Notes: generated by a model not told the origin, from the letters alone. A DNA stretch of 58,000 nt from Diphasiastrum complanatum (GCA_029204225.1 CM055094.1:14576928-14634927), one strand, 5' to 3'; numbered from the stretch's first letter, positions 19,313 to 31,614 are shown. Made by a program: numbers and translations.

Positions 19313-20884
19313 ATGGCCTCCTCATCTTCTGATGACTCTAGCACCAAGCAGGTGATCCAGCGAGAAATACCATCAGCCATCCAGATTTGGCCCTTGCCTT
19401 TCGAAGCCCTGATTAAATCATGGCTTCAGATTGCTGGCTCACTTCTTGAAGCAATGGGATTTTACCCGATGCTTTTCAGCTCTAACATCAATATGGACCT
19501 CGCCCTTCACGCTTACACCACCTGGGATGCATCGAAGTCACGTTTCCACTTCTTGTTCCAGGGTACCACCCATGTACAAGGTACGGAGTAATGCAGACTC
19601 GATGGTCATTGTCGGCATTATGTCCGGTGACCTCCAGCCTATTTCTCATCATTAGACAAAAGCCCTGATAAAACCTTTCGTCATCCAGACTGCACCAAAA
19701 ATTCTGATCCAAACTAACAATGAGTAGTTGATAGAGGCTATCATGAAACCAGTCATTCAGGCGGCTGCGCATCTGTTAAACAACTTTCTGGTTGTTTCAA
19801 CATTTTGCAAGGATAGAGTCCAGTCCATGCTACTGAGTCAGATTGTGACTCTTTCCTAGGATTCCCTGGCCTCACGGTCGTGCAATACGACTGGCATGCC
19901 TTTCTCATTCATGAACTAACAATCTCCATCAAACCCAACACAAGTAAGTGTATCGTAGCAGGCCCCCTACTGTGTAACTTTGTCTGTTCACTTCTCAAGG
20001 AAAAAGTGTGTGGCTTCCACCGTTCCAACCTTCTATCATCCATAGTACCACACACTAACCTCCATCCTCCATCTACGGCATCCACGTCTGTCCAACCTGT
20101 AGTTACTGACACGACGACCAGCAAAAGAATGCGTGGCGCTGCCCCTTCCTCCACATCTCCACCTACCACCAAATGTCGTACCGTCACCACCACACTAGTA
20201 ACAACTCCAGCTTCTACCACCATCACTTCCTCTTCTGTATAGCCCCCTCCTCATGTTTTTGTTGTCGCTCCTCTTCCTTCTGTTCCACCCACAACTGCTA
20301 CTTCTATTTCCATTCCCATCTCCTCTCTTGATACTACTATCTCTGTTCCATCTTCCACCACCCCTTCCATTACTATCGCATCTTCCATTACTCCTGTTCC
20401 CACCGCTATCCCTCTCCAGTTCAATTCTGTTGATTCCTAGTTGTCTCCAGACACTCTGGCGTGGATGCATGTCATCAACTTTTCACCGCCACGCCAGACT
20501 ACTTCTGCTCCATCCTCTCCTTCTGTCTTCTACACTACCCTATAGTCTTCCTCTATCCCATCCATTCTCTCGTTTGGACAAACTGTTCCCATCTCTGTTT
20601 CCACTTTTGTTCCTCCCACACCACCGATTTCTCCATCAAAGGCTACCGAGGGTGACCCACCATTGCCTGCTAGTGATGCATTTGTACAAATGATTTTTAT
20701 TCCATCACCAGAAGGGGCAGATCCCGCCGCCCCAGATGACAAGAGATCACGAGAGAACCTCATTGAAGACAACGACAATGGCACTGTACAGGTCGTCGGG
20801 GCCACTAACACACAAGCCCCTGTAGGCGCCAGTGTACCGGCTGCTCCAATGGACTTAACGACGGTAGAACTGATGTATAACTAA
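19313..20884 (+). pseudogene. Decayed Ser/Thr/Pro-rich ORF, unknown
   Basis: Starts MASSSSDDSSTKQVIQREIP, 90 codons, then the frame shifts (near 19570) to the +1 frame for about 280 bases and back (near 19860) to the original frame: GFPGLTVVQYDWHAFLIHEL. A long Ser/Thr/Pro tail follows, with stops at 20240-20242, near 20438 and near 20543, ending MDLTTVELMYN at 20884. About 520 codons if uninterrupted. No integrase, RT or zinc motif. It could be an accessory ORF of a gypsy-type element or a captured gene; not identified. Confidence 0.45.
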
Positions 20885-20885
20885 A

Positions 20886-21425
20886 GGTTTACTTGATAGC
20901 AAAACTCCTCATGAAGTTTGGCAGGTTTCAAACCTTCATTAAAGCATTTGAGAGTATTCGGATGCACTACTTATGCTCATGTCCCAAAGACAAACAGAAA
21001 GAAATTATTTGAGCATTCATTCAAGACTATTTTTACTGGCTATTGTGTTTCTGATGGGATGTATAGACTGTACAATATAGACACCTATAAAGTTTTTACT
21101 AATAGGGATGTGACTTTTATCGAAGATCAGTTTAATGATTTGAAGGGCAAGAACCAGATGTCGTCTACAATTTCTGCCCTGACAATTGATTCTTTTCATA
21201 AGGTAATTTCTATTCCTTCTAGTAAGCACTTTGTACAGTCAGACCTAGAAGAAGATGAAGAAGCTGCAACTCAAGAGCAACCGACACAGCCGACACAAAA
21301 TTAACATTCCTCAATGGAGTTATTGAGGAGGACATTTACATTATCCAACCAGAAGGCTATATCCTCAATGGTTGAGAAGATCAGGTATGCAAACGCCATA
21401 AAGCTTTGTACGGTCTGAAGCAAGA
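20886..21425 (+). pseudogene. Copia integrase C-terminus fused to RT scrap
   Basis: SKTPHEVW and, one frame over (20918-21304), PSLKHLRVFGCTTYAHVPK, YRLYNIDTYKVFTNRDVTF: the integrase C-terminal region. At 21304 it jumps to RT text TFLNGVIEEDIYIIQPEGY and LYGLKQ (21306-21423), with a stop near 21374; the RT N-terminus is deleted. It ends at the LYGLKQ motif, joined directly to element D gag. Confidence 0.75.
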
Positions 21426-22500
21426 GGATGACTCAACTCATCCTTCTACTTCCAAGACCAAGAAGAAGAAAGTCAAGTGTTTCTTTTGTGGCAAGAAGGG
21501 GCACTATGCCTCTAATTGCTTCAAAAAGAAAAATCAACTCAAACAAGCACATCTCTCTAATGAGAAAGAAGAAGACTTTATTGCAAGTGATGGAGAAGGA
21601 TCCCTCATGGTATCAAGCTTTTCTTCAACACCCTTCAAGAAGGATGGAGCATGGTACATCGATAGTGGTGCCTCATCACATATGTGTTGTTCAAAGGAGT
21701 CTTTCTATTGTACCTTATAGAGAACTTAAAAGATCTATTTATATAGCAAATGATCACGAATGCTCTATTGAAAGAATTGGCAACATTCCATTAAAACTTG
21801 CTTCTTCTAAAGTTTTATCACTTTCCAATGTTTTTTTTGTTCCTAAGATTACAAAGAACTTGATAAGTGTTGGAAAGTTGCTTGATTGTGGTTGTGATGT
21901 AAAATTCAATTCCAATACTCGCTTTATTAAGAAAGGTGATGAGCTCCTAACTAATGGATCTAGATATGGTGGCATCTTCAAGTTAAATTCTCATGAGAAT
22001 GCAAACTTTTGTGAAATTGCTCTTATATCTAAGGAGGAGTTATGGCATAGAAGGTTGGGTCATCTTAACTATAAATCTATGCTTTCTATGATCAAGAATG
22101 ATAAGGCTATTGGCCTGCCAAGATCACTTTCCAAAGATATCAAGCCATGTGAGGCTTGTGCTATTGCAAAAGCACATAAAAAGCCATATCAAAAGTCTTC
22201 CATTAAGGCTTCTCATCCTTTGGAATTAATTCACTCAGACGTTCATTTTTCTTCCTCAAAAAGTATTGGTGGTGCAACTTGTTTTGTTACCTTCATTGAT
22301 AATTTTACAAGATATACTTGGTTGTACCTTCTTTCTTCAAAAGCTATGGTGTTTGAACACTTCCTAGTTTTCAAAGCTTATGTTGAAAAACAGTTTTCTT
22401 TCAAAGTTAAAGCTTTGAGATGTGATGGAGGAGGTGAATACATCTGTAACAAGTTCTATGATTATTGTGAGGTTGAAGGGATTAAGAGAGAGTTTTCTTA
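21426..22500 (+). pseudogene. Element D copia pol, left part (zinc knuckle to integrase)
   Basis: Reading starts in the gag tail: zinc knuckle CFFCGKKGHYASNC (21477-21518), intact CX2CX4HX4C, then the protease site YIDSGASSHM (about 21657-21686). The frame changes near 21700 and continues through KITKNLISVGKLLD, the HHCC domain (ELWHRRLGHLNYKS, CEACAIAKAH) and the integrase core HSDVHFS / FIDNFTRYTW (second Asp-Asp is Asp-Asn) / CDGGGEY. It is interrupted at 22500 by element C and resumes at 28498. The 5' half of D (LTR, leader, most of gag) is missing. Confidence 0.9.
22496..22500. other. Target-site duplication TCTTA, left copy
   Basis: The five bases immediately before element C are identical to 28493-28497 just after it: the 5-bp duplication made by copia integrase. 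Confidence 0.9.
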
Positions 22501-23180
22501 TGTGAAAAGTACAGTACTAAGGACCATAAATGGATCTTTGAATGGTCCACAAGGTGATTGTATGCTTGTTAAACAATCTATCAGAAACTAGTCATCAGAA
22601 AACAAGATCTAGTTTAGCAGCTTGATAGAAAACAAGTAGAGACAATCAAAGCATTGATCAATTAATATAATCCAACTCCACACGTGTGGAAATAAGGCTA
22701 TAGTACGGCCTGTAGACAGTGTTTACAAAGTTCCAAAGCTGGGTTTCATTGGAAAAATAGAGTAATCACCATACAATGAGAGGAAACTCGAGTTTCTCCT
22801 TGAGGCTCCAAAAAGTTTCTATCTTCTCACTATGGAGAATGGGAATACATAGTAAAACACACTTCCTTTGCAAAGTTAGGTGAAAATCCAGCATGTAATA
22901 AGGAAGTAGACTCCACTTTCTTGCCCTAATGTGAAAACCCTAGCCTAGATCCAAGAGTCATGCTTGGTAGGTACAAATCTCATCATAAATCATGGTCTAG
23001 ATCCTACAAATTAGGAATCACTACCAAATAGACACAACCACTCCTCTTGACTCGTGGTAACCTACTTTAGGTGTGTATGTACAAGTGGCACTTTGGCCAT
23101 TGAAGTAACCAACAAACAATATTAACAAAATGTACAATATTCTACATGGCTAGATTTGCCAATGTAGGCAATTTTTCACA
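22501..23180 (-). repeat. Element C 3' LTR (680 bp)
   Basis: On the minus strand it starts TGTGAAAAATTGCC (23180) and ends TTTTCACA (22501). It contains the palindrome ccacacgtgtgg near 22680. Collinear with 27806-28492. Confidence 0.95.
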
Positions 23181-23192
23181 CTCCTCCTCAAA
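23181..23192 (-). other. Element C polypurine tract
   Basis: Minus-strand TTTGAGGAGGAG directly before the 3' LTR; it primes plus-strand cDNA synthesis. Confidence 0.85.
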
Positions 23193-26100
23193 TCTAGCCT
23201 TGGAGATCACAATGCTTTTATCAATAACTCCAATTGAAGATCTAAGATTGACAAATGAATCTTTAGGTAAAGGTTTAGTAAACAAATCAGCCAAGCAACT
23301 TGATGATGGCACGTGTTAGAGCTTGATCTCTTTAGCTTGCACTTTTTCCCTCACGAAATGATGAGCACTTTCGATGTGTTTGCTCCTTGCATGGAATGTA
23401 GGATTAGTTGCAAGTGATTGGGCTGATTGGTTGTCACAATAGATGATAGGGATCTCCTCCTCCATGACATGAAGCTCCACCAATAGCCTTTTGAGCCACA
23501 AGACCTCCTTGCATGTTGATGTCAAGGCCTTGTATTCGGATTCTGTGGAAAATAGGGAGATGGTATCTTGCTTTTTGGAAAGCCATGACACTACTCCATC
23601 ACATAGAAAGGTGGCAAAGGCACTTGTTGATCTTCTATCCACTTTGTCACCTGCAAAATCCGAGTCACTATAGGCTCTTAAGCCAAGATTAGTTCCTCTA
23701 TACAAAATACCAAAATTCTTAGTGAATGAAATGTATCTAAGAATTCTTTTGGCCATCTTCCAATGTGAAACTAGAGGACTTTGCATGAATTGGCTTAACT
23801 TTCCAACACTATAACTAAGATCAGGTCTAGTTATAATTAAATAGATCAAGGAGCCAATAAGCCTTGTATATAATGTGATGTCCTCAAAGGATGCTTCATC
23901 ACAACCAATAGATGCTTTTACATGTTGCTCCATTGGTGTCTCAATGCCTTTACAATTCTTCATTCCAAATCTATCTAGGATGGATGTAGCATATTTAGAT
24001 TGACAAATGAAGGTAAATTCACATCCTCTAATAACCTCTATTCCAAGAATGAAGCTCAATAGGCCGAGATCTACCATCTTAAACTCTTTTGCTAAAGCAA
24101 TTTTTACATCTCTAATTCCACATAGATCATTACCACTCAAGATAATGTCATCTACATACAAAACAAGAATAATGATCATGCCATCATGAGAACTTATATA
24201 CAATGATGGATCATAGGCACTCATTACAAAATTAATGGAAATGAGAAAAGAGTTTAGCCTAGAGTACCATGCTCTAGGTGCTTGCTTGAGCCCATAAAGG
24301 CTTTTCTTCAAAAAACACACCTTTCCTTCATGCTTTGCCTTGATGAAGCCCTCGGGTTGCCTCATGTAGATCTCTTCCTGCAAATAACCATTGAGGAATG
24401 CATTTGTGAAGTCAAGTTGAAATAGCTCCCAATTGAAGGTTGTAGCAAGACTAATGATCAACCTGATAGTAACAAGCTTAGCCACAGGAGCAAAAGTCTC
24501 ATCATAGTCAATGCCTTTGGTTTGTAAAAAACCTTTGGCAACAAGCCTAGCTTTATGCTTGCTTATTGATCCATCTTGATTATACTTCAATCTAAACACT
24601 CACTTGCAATCAAGAGGTTTCTTCCCTTGAGGAAGATCCACAAGATCCCAAGTATGATTCTCAATAAGAGCATCATACTCTACTTGCATAGCATCCATCC
24701 AAATTTTAGACTTACAAGCATCTTCATAGCATGTTGGCTCATCTAACATTGAAGTAAGAAAGGTGTAAGACGTGAAAGATGATGAGCCTTCTCTTTGATC
24801 ACCTTGACCATCATAGGTGAGCCTCAATGGCTCGGATCTTGCCCTTGTATATCTTCTTGGAGTTCTTGGAGTTCTTGGAGTTCTTGCATCTTGGGGTGGA
24901 TCCTCAAGTTCTTCTTCACTTGGAAGCTCCTCCTCCATCCTAGCATGATCCTTGGCATCAAGATGATTAGTAGCATTATCATCCAAATCACAAGCATGTC
25001 CTTCCTAAAAAATAACATCCCTACTCACTATCACCTTGCTAGTGATGGAATTGAAGACTCTATAACCTTTGCTATTCTCACCATATCCCACAAAGATGCC
25101 TTTGATGGATGTTGCATCATCCTTCCTTCTCTTATCCAAGGATTGGTGTACATAGCAAGTGGATCCAAAAACTTTGAGATCTTTGAGATTGGGCTTCTCT
25201 CCAAATAGAGCTTCAAATGGTGTGATTCCTCCAATGGCTTGGTTTGGCAATCTATTGCACAAATAGTTAGCACAAGTTATTGCTTCACCCCAAAATGGTT
25301 TGGATAGAGAAGCATCTAGCCTTAAGGCCTTAGCACACTCACAAAGAGATCTATTTCTTCTCTCACTCACTCCATTTTGTTGAGGGGTGTATGAACATGA
25401 CAACTCCCTCTTTATGCCATTAGAACTACAAAAGTCAATCAACTTATTGGAGATATATTCACCTCCATTATCACTCCTTAATAACTTAATCTTGGTACTA
25501 AGTTGATTTTCTACCAAAGTCTTGAACTTTACAAAAGAATCAAACACCATTGATTTGCTAGACAAGAGGTACATCCAACAAAATCTAGAATAGTCATCAA
25601 TGAAGATTACATAGTACTTGGCACCACCATTAGACTCATGTGAAAAACTATGAACATCTGAATGGATGAGTTCAAGAGGAGAGTTTGATCTTGATGTAGA
25701 TCTTGAGAAGGGTAGTTTGTGAGCCTTTGAGAGGCTGCATGCTTCACATCTCTTCCCACACTTTGACAAATGCTTGGGGAGTCCAACTGCAAGCTCCTTT
25801 GTAGCCATAGATTCCATGGCTTTGTAGTTGGGGTGGCCCAACCTTTTGTGCCACAGTTCCACCTTTGATAGCTCCACCTTTGCCAAGTTAACACTCTCCA
25901 CTGCAATATTAGCATCAAGCTTAAACAATCTACCTTTCTTAAAGCCTTTGGCTATACATTCATCATTTCTAAGGATGGAACAAACTCCATGCTTAAATTG
26001 TACATCTAGGCCATTATCCATTAACTGGCCAACACTAAGCAAACTCTTGGTTAACTTAGGAACATAAAGAACATTATCTAGATTCATCCTTTTGGATGAT

Positions 26101-27173
26101 CCCACATACAAGGGAATTGTTCCTATTCCACTTATCTTACATTCTTGACTACTTGCAGTATAGATTGATCTATATAAGTCATTGTAAGAAAGTAAGGTGG
26201 AGAATATGTCCTTTTGATATGTCATGTGGGAACTTGCCCCACTATCAATCCACCAAGAATCATTGGTGTTGTTCTTGGATGATGGTGGTTTGTTGGAAAC
26301 CATCAAGGATGACTCTTCATCCTCCTCTTCCTCCTGATGTGCAATGTTGATTTGTTTGCTCTCTTGTGCCTTCTTCTTCTTGAGACATTCTGATGCAAAA
26401 TGTCCTTTCTTTCCACAGAAAAAACATTTGTACTTGGACTTGTCTTTGATCTTGCCCTTTGAGCTTGAAGCCTCATCCTCCTCCTTGGTCTCCTTGAAGT
26501 GCTTCTTCTTGCCATTGGTCTTCTTCTTGCTTTTGAATGAGAAATTAGCTTTCTCATCACCATCATGCAGAGAAATAGCATTCATTCTTGCATTGGTATG
26601 CAACATCCTACACTCTTCAACTACTAATACACTATGTAGCTTTTCTATAATAGGCAAAGTGTCTTGGATTGCAAAGCTTTGGACCAAATTTGTAAAGCCA
26701 CTCCCTAGACCATTTAGGACAATCTGAACAAGCTCACTATCTTGAATCTTCTCTCCAATGGAAGCTAACTCCCTATTAAGAAACTTGATTCTTACCACAT
26801 AATCTTGTGCACTCTCATCACTCCTCTTCATGCTTTGTAGAATCTGATTCCTAAGCATGAGAACCCTCGAAGTGTTACTAGACTCATAGATAGATTTTAA
26901 AGATTACCAAGTCTCTTTAGCACTCTTACATGATGGTACTTCCCTTAAAAGATCATTGCTTACATTCATCTTAATACAGTGAAGTGCAAGCCTAGACCTC
27001 TTCTTGTATCTCACTAATTCCTATGCACCTAGAGGTTCATCTTCATCATCTATTAGAAACTCATAAAGATCCTGGAGCACCATTAGTGACTCCATACTCA
27101 CTTTCCAAATAGCATAATTGGTAGAATTTAACCTCTCACTAGCTTCTAGAAGGTAGGCTCCCACTGATCCCAT
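23184..27173 (-). pseudogene. Element C gag-pol, one frame with five nonsense codons
   Basis: The ATG at 27173 gives MGSVGAYLLEASERLNSTNY. The same frame runs without a shift to near the polypurine tract and is broken only by stops: TAG 27023-27021, TAA 26906-26904, TAG 25007-25005, TGA 24602-24600 and TAA 23318-23316. Domains: capsid; zinc knuckle CFFCGKKGHFASEC (about 26426-26384); protease WWIDSGASSHM (about 26250); HHCC domain (LWHKRLGHPNYKA...CEACSLSKAH); integrase D-D-E (HSDVH, FIDDYSR, QQNGVSER); RT with LFQLDFTNAFLNGYLQEE and LYVDDIIL (24158-24147); RNase H with YSDSDFAGD, STESEYKAL and HARSKHIE. At least two stops look like C-to-T or G-to-A changes (F-stop-EG, CK-stop-VF where Gln and Trp occur in relatives). 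Confidence 0.92.
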
Positions 27174-27793
27174 CTTACTAGCAAGATTCTACACACAAGA
27201 TATAGATTTGTTTGTACCTGAAACTCACAAAGGTTTCTAACTTGCAGTGTTTCACTCAAATGTTGACTTCTATTCCAACAAATGGATTTGTAATCACAGT
27301 TCTATCACTCTCTCACAAGCTGGAATGAAGATAAGATGAGATGAAAACTACACTCAGGCAAATCTTGCCAATCTTGGCTATTCTTGGACAAAAACTGACT
27401 CTTTCTCTCTCATTCACTTTGATGTACTTTCAAGACCTGGTTTCCACTTTAAGAAGGTATGAAATCAGCCTAGATTAATTAGTTTTCATGAAACAAACTC
27501 AAAACTAATCAATGGCAAGTGATCTTGGTAGCTTATCCTAGGATTTGCACCAAAAATTACATCAAACTAACACCAGATGAATTTTCTATGATCCAATGAA
27601 TATGGGTTATTAAATGTTGGTTCAGAGATGCCCACACATGTGAACAATATGGATTTTGATCCTGAAAAATTTTGGGATCAAATCCCCTCACCAAAAACCT
27701 GGATACCAGCTCGCCCTTCCAATACTAGCTTTTTGCACCAAAACCTGCTAAAACTGGATTAGATTCAAACACAGATCAATGGCCTTGTACTTG
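27174..27793 (-). other. Element C leader
   Basis: The untranslated region between primer site and gag ATG, about 620 bases, no ORF of note. It contains a cacatgtg palindrome near 27639. Confidence 0.7.
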
Positions 27794-27805
27794 GCTCTGA
27801 TACCA
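27794..27805 (-). other. Element C primer-binding site
   Basis: Minus-strand TGGTATCAGAGC, a perfect initiator-tRNA-Met site, adjoining the 5' LTR end. Confidence 0.95.
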
Positions 27806-28492
27806 TGTGAAAAGCACATTACTAAGGACCATAAATGGATCTTTGAATGGTCCACAAGGTGATTGTATGCTTGTTAAACAATCTATCAGAAACTAGTCAT
27901 CAGAAAACAAGATCTAGTTTAGCAGCTTGATAGAAAACAAGTAGAGACAATCAAAGCATTGATCAATTAGTATAATCCAACTCCACACGTGTGGAAATAA
28001 GGCTGTAGTACGGCCTGTAGACAGTGTTTACAAAGTGCCAAAGCTGGGTTTCATTGGAAAAATAGAGTAATCACCATACAATGAGAGGAAACTCAAGTTT
28101 CTCCTTGAGGCTCCAAAAGTTTCTATCTTCTTATGGAGAATGGGAATACATAGTAAAACACACTTTATTTGCAAAGTTAGGTGAAAATCCAGCATGTAAT
28201 AAGGAAGTAGACTCCACTTTCTTGCCCTAATGTGAAAACCCTAGCCTAGATCCAAGAGTCATGTTTGGTAGGTGCATGGTAGGTACAAATCTCATCATAA
28301 ATCATGGTCTAGATCCTACAAAGTAGGAATCACTACCAAATAGACACAACCACTCCTCTTGACTTGTGGTAACCTACTTTAGGTGTGTATGTACAAGTGG
28401 CACTTTGGCCATTGAAGTAACCAACAAACAATATTGACAAAATGTACAATATTCTACATGGCTAGATTTTCCAATGTAGGCAATTTTTCACA
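27806..28492 (-). repeat. Element C 5' LTR (687 bp)
   Basis: Collinear with 22501-23180; it differs mainly by an 11-bp duplication (gcatggtaggt near 28270) and about 13 substitutions. Palindrome ccacacgtgtgg near 27983. No clear TATA box was found in the minus-strand reading. Confidence 0.95.
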
Positions 28493-30526
28493 TCTTATGC
28501 TTATTCTCCATCTCAAAATGGAGTTGCCAAAAGAAAAAATCGATCCCTATGTGAATGTGCTAAAGAAATTCAAGTTGAAGCTTGCCTATTGAATATTGGG
28601 GAGAAGCAATTAATTGTGCAAATTATTTGTGCAATAGATTACCTCACAATGCACTTGCAAGAAGATCACCGTATGAAGTCTTGTTCAAGATGAAACCTAA
28701 GGTTGATCACCATAGAATTTTTGGATGTGCTTGCTTTGCTCATGTACCCTTGGAAACAAGGAAAAGAGATGATCCAAATTCAGTCAAAGGGATCATGGTT
28801 GGATACTCATCCAACAAGAAGGCATACAAAATTTATGCTCCCTCTACCTCAATTACAATTGAGAGTAGAGATGTTATTTTTAATGAGAATAAAAAATACA
28901 TCTTTGATGAGGCCGAGATCAAAGATTCTCAAAAGGATTCTCCTATCATCACCCTAGAAGATTATCATGGAGAGATGGGGCCGAGAATTGAGGAGTCACC
29001 TCAAATTTTTTCACCAAGGAGATCACAAAGAGAAAGATCCGAGCCTAAGAGGCTTACATATGGAGATAAAGGCAAGCAAGTGGAACTCAACTCCACTAAT
29101 TATGCATATTTTGTCTCACATGAAGAGCCAAAGAATGTATATGATGCACTCAACTCAAAAAAATGGTTTCTAGCCATGAAGGAGGAATATGATGCATTGA
29201 TTGCCAACAAGACATGGGAGCTTGTGGATCTTCCATCCAACAAGCACACTATTGGTTGCAAATGGGTTTTTCGAGTCAAATATAATCAGATGGCACAATC
29301 AAGTACAAGGCAAGACTTTGTGCAAAGGGTTTTGCTCAAGTTTATGGACCTGATTATGAGGAGACTTTTGCTCTAGTTGCAAAGATGGTATCAATTAGAA
29401 TCATCATTTCTATTGCTTGTTTTTTCAAATGGCAAGTTTTTCAACTAGATGTCTCAAATGCATTTTTAAATGGATATCTAGAAGAAGAAATTTATATGGT
29501 TCATCCAAGACAAGACCAAAGTTTGCTTGCTCTTTAAAAGTCTCTATGGACTAAAGCAAGCACCAAGATCGTGGTATTCTCGACTTAACAATTTCCTTGT
29601 CTCACTAGGATTCAATCTTAGTAACTATGATCCTTCCTTGTATGTCAAGTTTTATGATAGTGATATTGTCATTCTTCTCATTTATGTTGATGATATTATC
29701 CTAACAGGAAGTTGTATCAATCTAGTTGAAGAAACCAAAATTGCACTTGGAAGAGAATTCAAGATGCAAGATCTTGGAAAAATTCATTACATCTTAAAAT
29801 TAGAGATTGACTTCCATAATGAGAAAGCTTTTGTTTGTCAATCCAAGTATGCTCTTTCAATGTTAAAAAAGTTCAATATGCTAGATTGTAAGAGTATTGA
29901 TACTCATATAGAGCAAATTGTAAAAGACCCTAACAAAGGTGATGAAAGATCCTTTGTGGACATCACTCTTTTTAGGAGTCTTATAGGCTCCTTAATTTGG
30001 CTCACCATAACTAGGCCTGATGCAAGTTTTAGTGTCCATAAGTTGAGCCAAGCTATGCAAAATCCTACTATTCATCATTAAAAAATGGCCAAAAGTGTAC
30101 TTAGATACATATCTTCAACCTATGATTTCCAAAAAGCAAGATACCATATCACTCTCATCTTGTGAAGCTGAATATAAGGCACTTACTACTACAACAAAAG
30201 AAGTGCTTTGGATCAAGAGGTTGCTTGTGGAGCTAAAGATAATCAAGGAAGATGATATACCTTTGATCATGTGTGACAATATTTCAGCACAAGCCCTTGC
30301 CAACAATCCAATATTTCATGCAAGGAGCAAACATATCGAACTTGCACTTCAGTTCGTGAGAGAGAAGCTCATTGGAGGGGAAATCTACTTGGAGCACATC
30401 GACACATTATCTTGTATTGCAGATTTGCTCACCAAATCTTTGAGCAAAAATTCCTTCATCAAGCATAGAGCCAATCTTGGAATTATTCCAAGATCCATGT
30501 TCAAGTCAACTCAGATTAATTTTTAG
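28493..30526 (+). pseudogene. Element D copia pol, right part (integrase end, RT, RNase H)
   Basis: After the TCTTA duplicate the integrase resumes (YSPSQNGVAKRKN, with the catalytic Glu replaced by Lys), shifts frame near 28580, and continues 28582-29376: WGEAINCANYLCNRLP, YEVLFKMKPK, SRDVIFNENKK, EEYDALIANKTWELVD. A frameshift near 29290 and another near 29510 split RT; the later frame (29527-30081) holds LYGLKQAPRSWYSRL and the catalytic IYVDDIIL (29683-29694). RNase H is shortened: after AMQNPTIHH the frame resumes (30095-30526) at SKKQDTISLSSCEAEYKAL, losing the SDSDW region. Ends HARSKHIE...FTKSLSK-type tail at 30526. Confidence 0.9.
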
Positions 30527-30532
30527 GAGTCC

Positions 30533-31318
30533 TGAAAAATGAAAAATCATCTATCTTGACTTGAGGCTTTTGGCAAAGTTTTTCCTATGTGTATATGATG
30601 TTCCATATTGTAAATGCCAAATTTGGCCTAGAAGAAACTCGAGCTACATAGGTTCTTCAAGTCTAGCTGGTAATATACAACTTGCATATAGAATGTAGAC
30701 ATAGAAATGTCAATAATAATCTTGTAGAAACTCGTGGCACATCATATGCAATGGTTGTAAGTGCTCCATAGTGACATGCAAGGCATGCACAAAGTGAACT
30801 GGACACATGCATGATGATTTGCACAATTCTAGTTAAAAATTTGACACTTGGTAAAAGTAGGTAGAAATGCATGCATGTAAATGACAAATGTCACTAATTC
30901 TCTAGTTTTCACTTCTAGATGTGGATGAAAATTGGAGAGAGATGTTCTATCTCGAGCTACTTCAAACTCCATAAATATGTGTAGACTCCCTCATTATTTT
31001 TTATGAAGAACCAAGCTTTGAAGCTATTCCATGTCAATTTGGATCTATACTATTGTTTGTTTGAATTTTGCTCTCTCTTTCTCTCTCTAACTTGTGTAGA
31101 GGCTTATGCTAATGCATTAAATTCTTGTACTTCTTCTCTTTTGTTTTTCAAAGCAATCATTCTTTGATTCTTAGCATGCTAGATTGTGATTTAGCCATAA
31201 AATCTTGTACTAGATCTTAGCATTCAATCTAGAATCAATTTATGTGCTAAACACAAAGCTTAACAAGATCATTCACACTTGAGGATCATTCCCCACATGT
31301 GTGAGCTTGCTGAAATTT
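30533..31318 (+). repeat. Element D 3' LTR (right edge approximate)
   Basis: Begins TGAAAAATG after the weak purine tract TTTTAGGAGTCC. Contains a TATA-like ccataaatatg near 30970, CT-rich gctctctctttctctctc near 31069, and CACATGTGTG near 31293, the layout of the E and A LTRs. The 3' end lies close to the start of the next LTR piece and is not certain. Confidence 0.6.
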
Positions 31319-31324
31319 TATTAG

Positions 31325-31614
31325 CCAATCGATTATTGAATCTTTGACATATGTGTCAATAATCAAATATGCAACATCAAGCATTCACCATAAGCAATCA
31401 CCAAAGAAGCCGGAAGAAGAACACGCACTATCAATCTATCACACTGCAACATATTGAATGTAAAATGTACATATAAATCCTGAACCCTGATAGAGAGGGA
31501 GAACCTAGGAGTAGACTACTAGACTAGCCAACGACTTGTTAAAGCTAGTAATAAAGTACATCATAAACAGTAACTAAGAATTGTAACAATGGAGTTTATC
31601 ACTAATTTCTAACA
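31325..31614 (-). repeat. Copia LTR start, minus orientation (element I)
   Basis: Minus-strand TGTTAGAAATTAGTG begins at 31614, immediately after a polypurine tract (attgagagagag, 31626-31615) and the RNase H relic. It is therefore the 3' LTR of a minus-strand copia. Its left limit is not defined. Confidence 0.65.

Larger units (their letters stand above)
22501..28492 (-). mobile_element. Element C: complete minus-strand copia retrotransposon
   Basis: 5992 bp with two LTRs, a polypurine tract, a primer-binding site and one long pol-type frame, flanked by TCTTA duplications. Inserted into element D's integrase. The LTRs differ by about 13 substitutions and three indels (1, 3 and 11 bases) in about 680 bases, so the insertion is moderately recent. 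Gene order on the minus strand is gag-protease-integrase-RT-RNase H, the Ty1/copia order. Five nonsense codons disable the frame, so it could move only by using another element's proteins. Confidence 0.95.

Noticed and set aside
20253-20693. Leu/Pro-rich 146-codon ORF
   Set aside because: Out-of-frame shadow of the Ser/Thr/Pro-rich frame at 19313-20884.
24795-25208. 137-codon plus-strand ORF
   Set aside because: Antisense shadow of element C pol, which is strongly supported on the minus strand.
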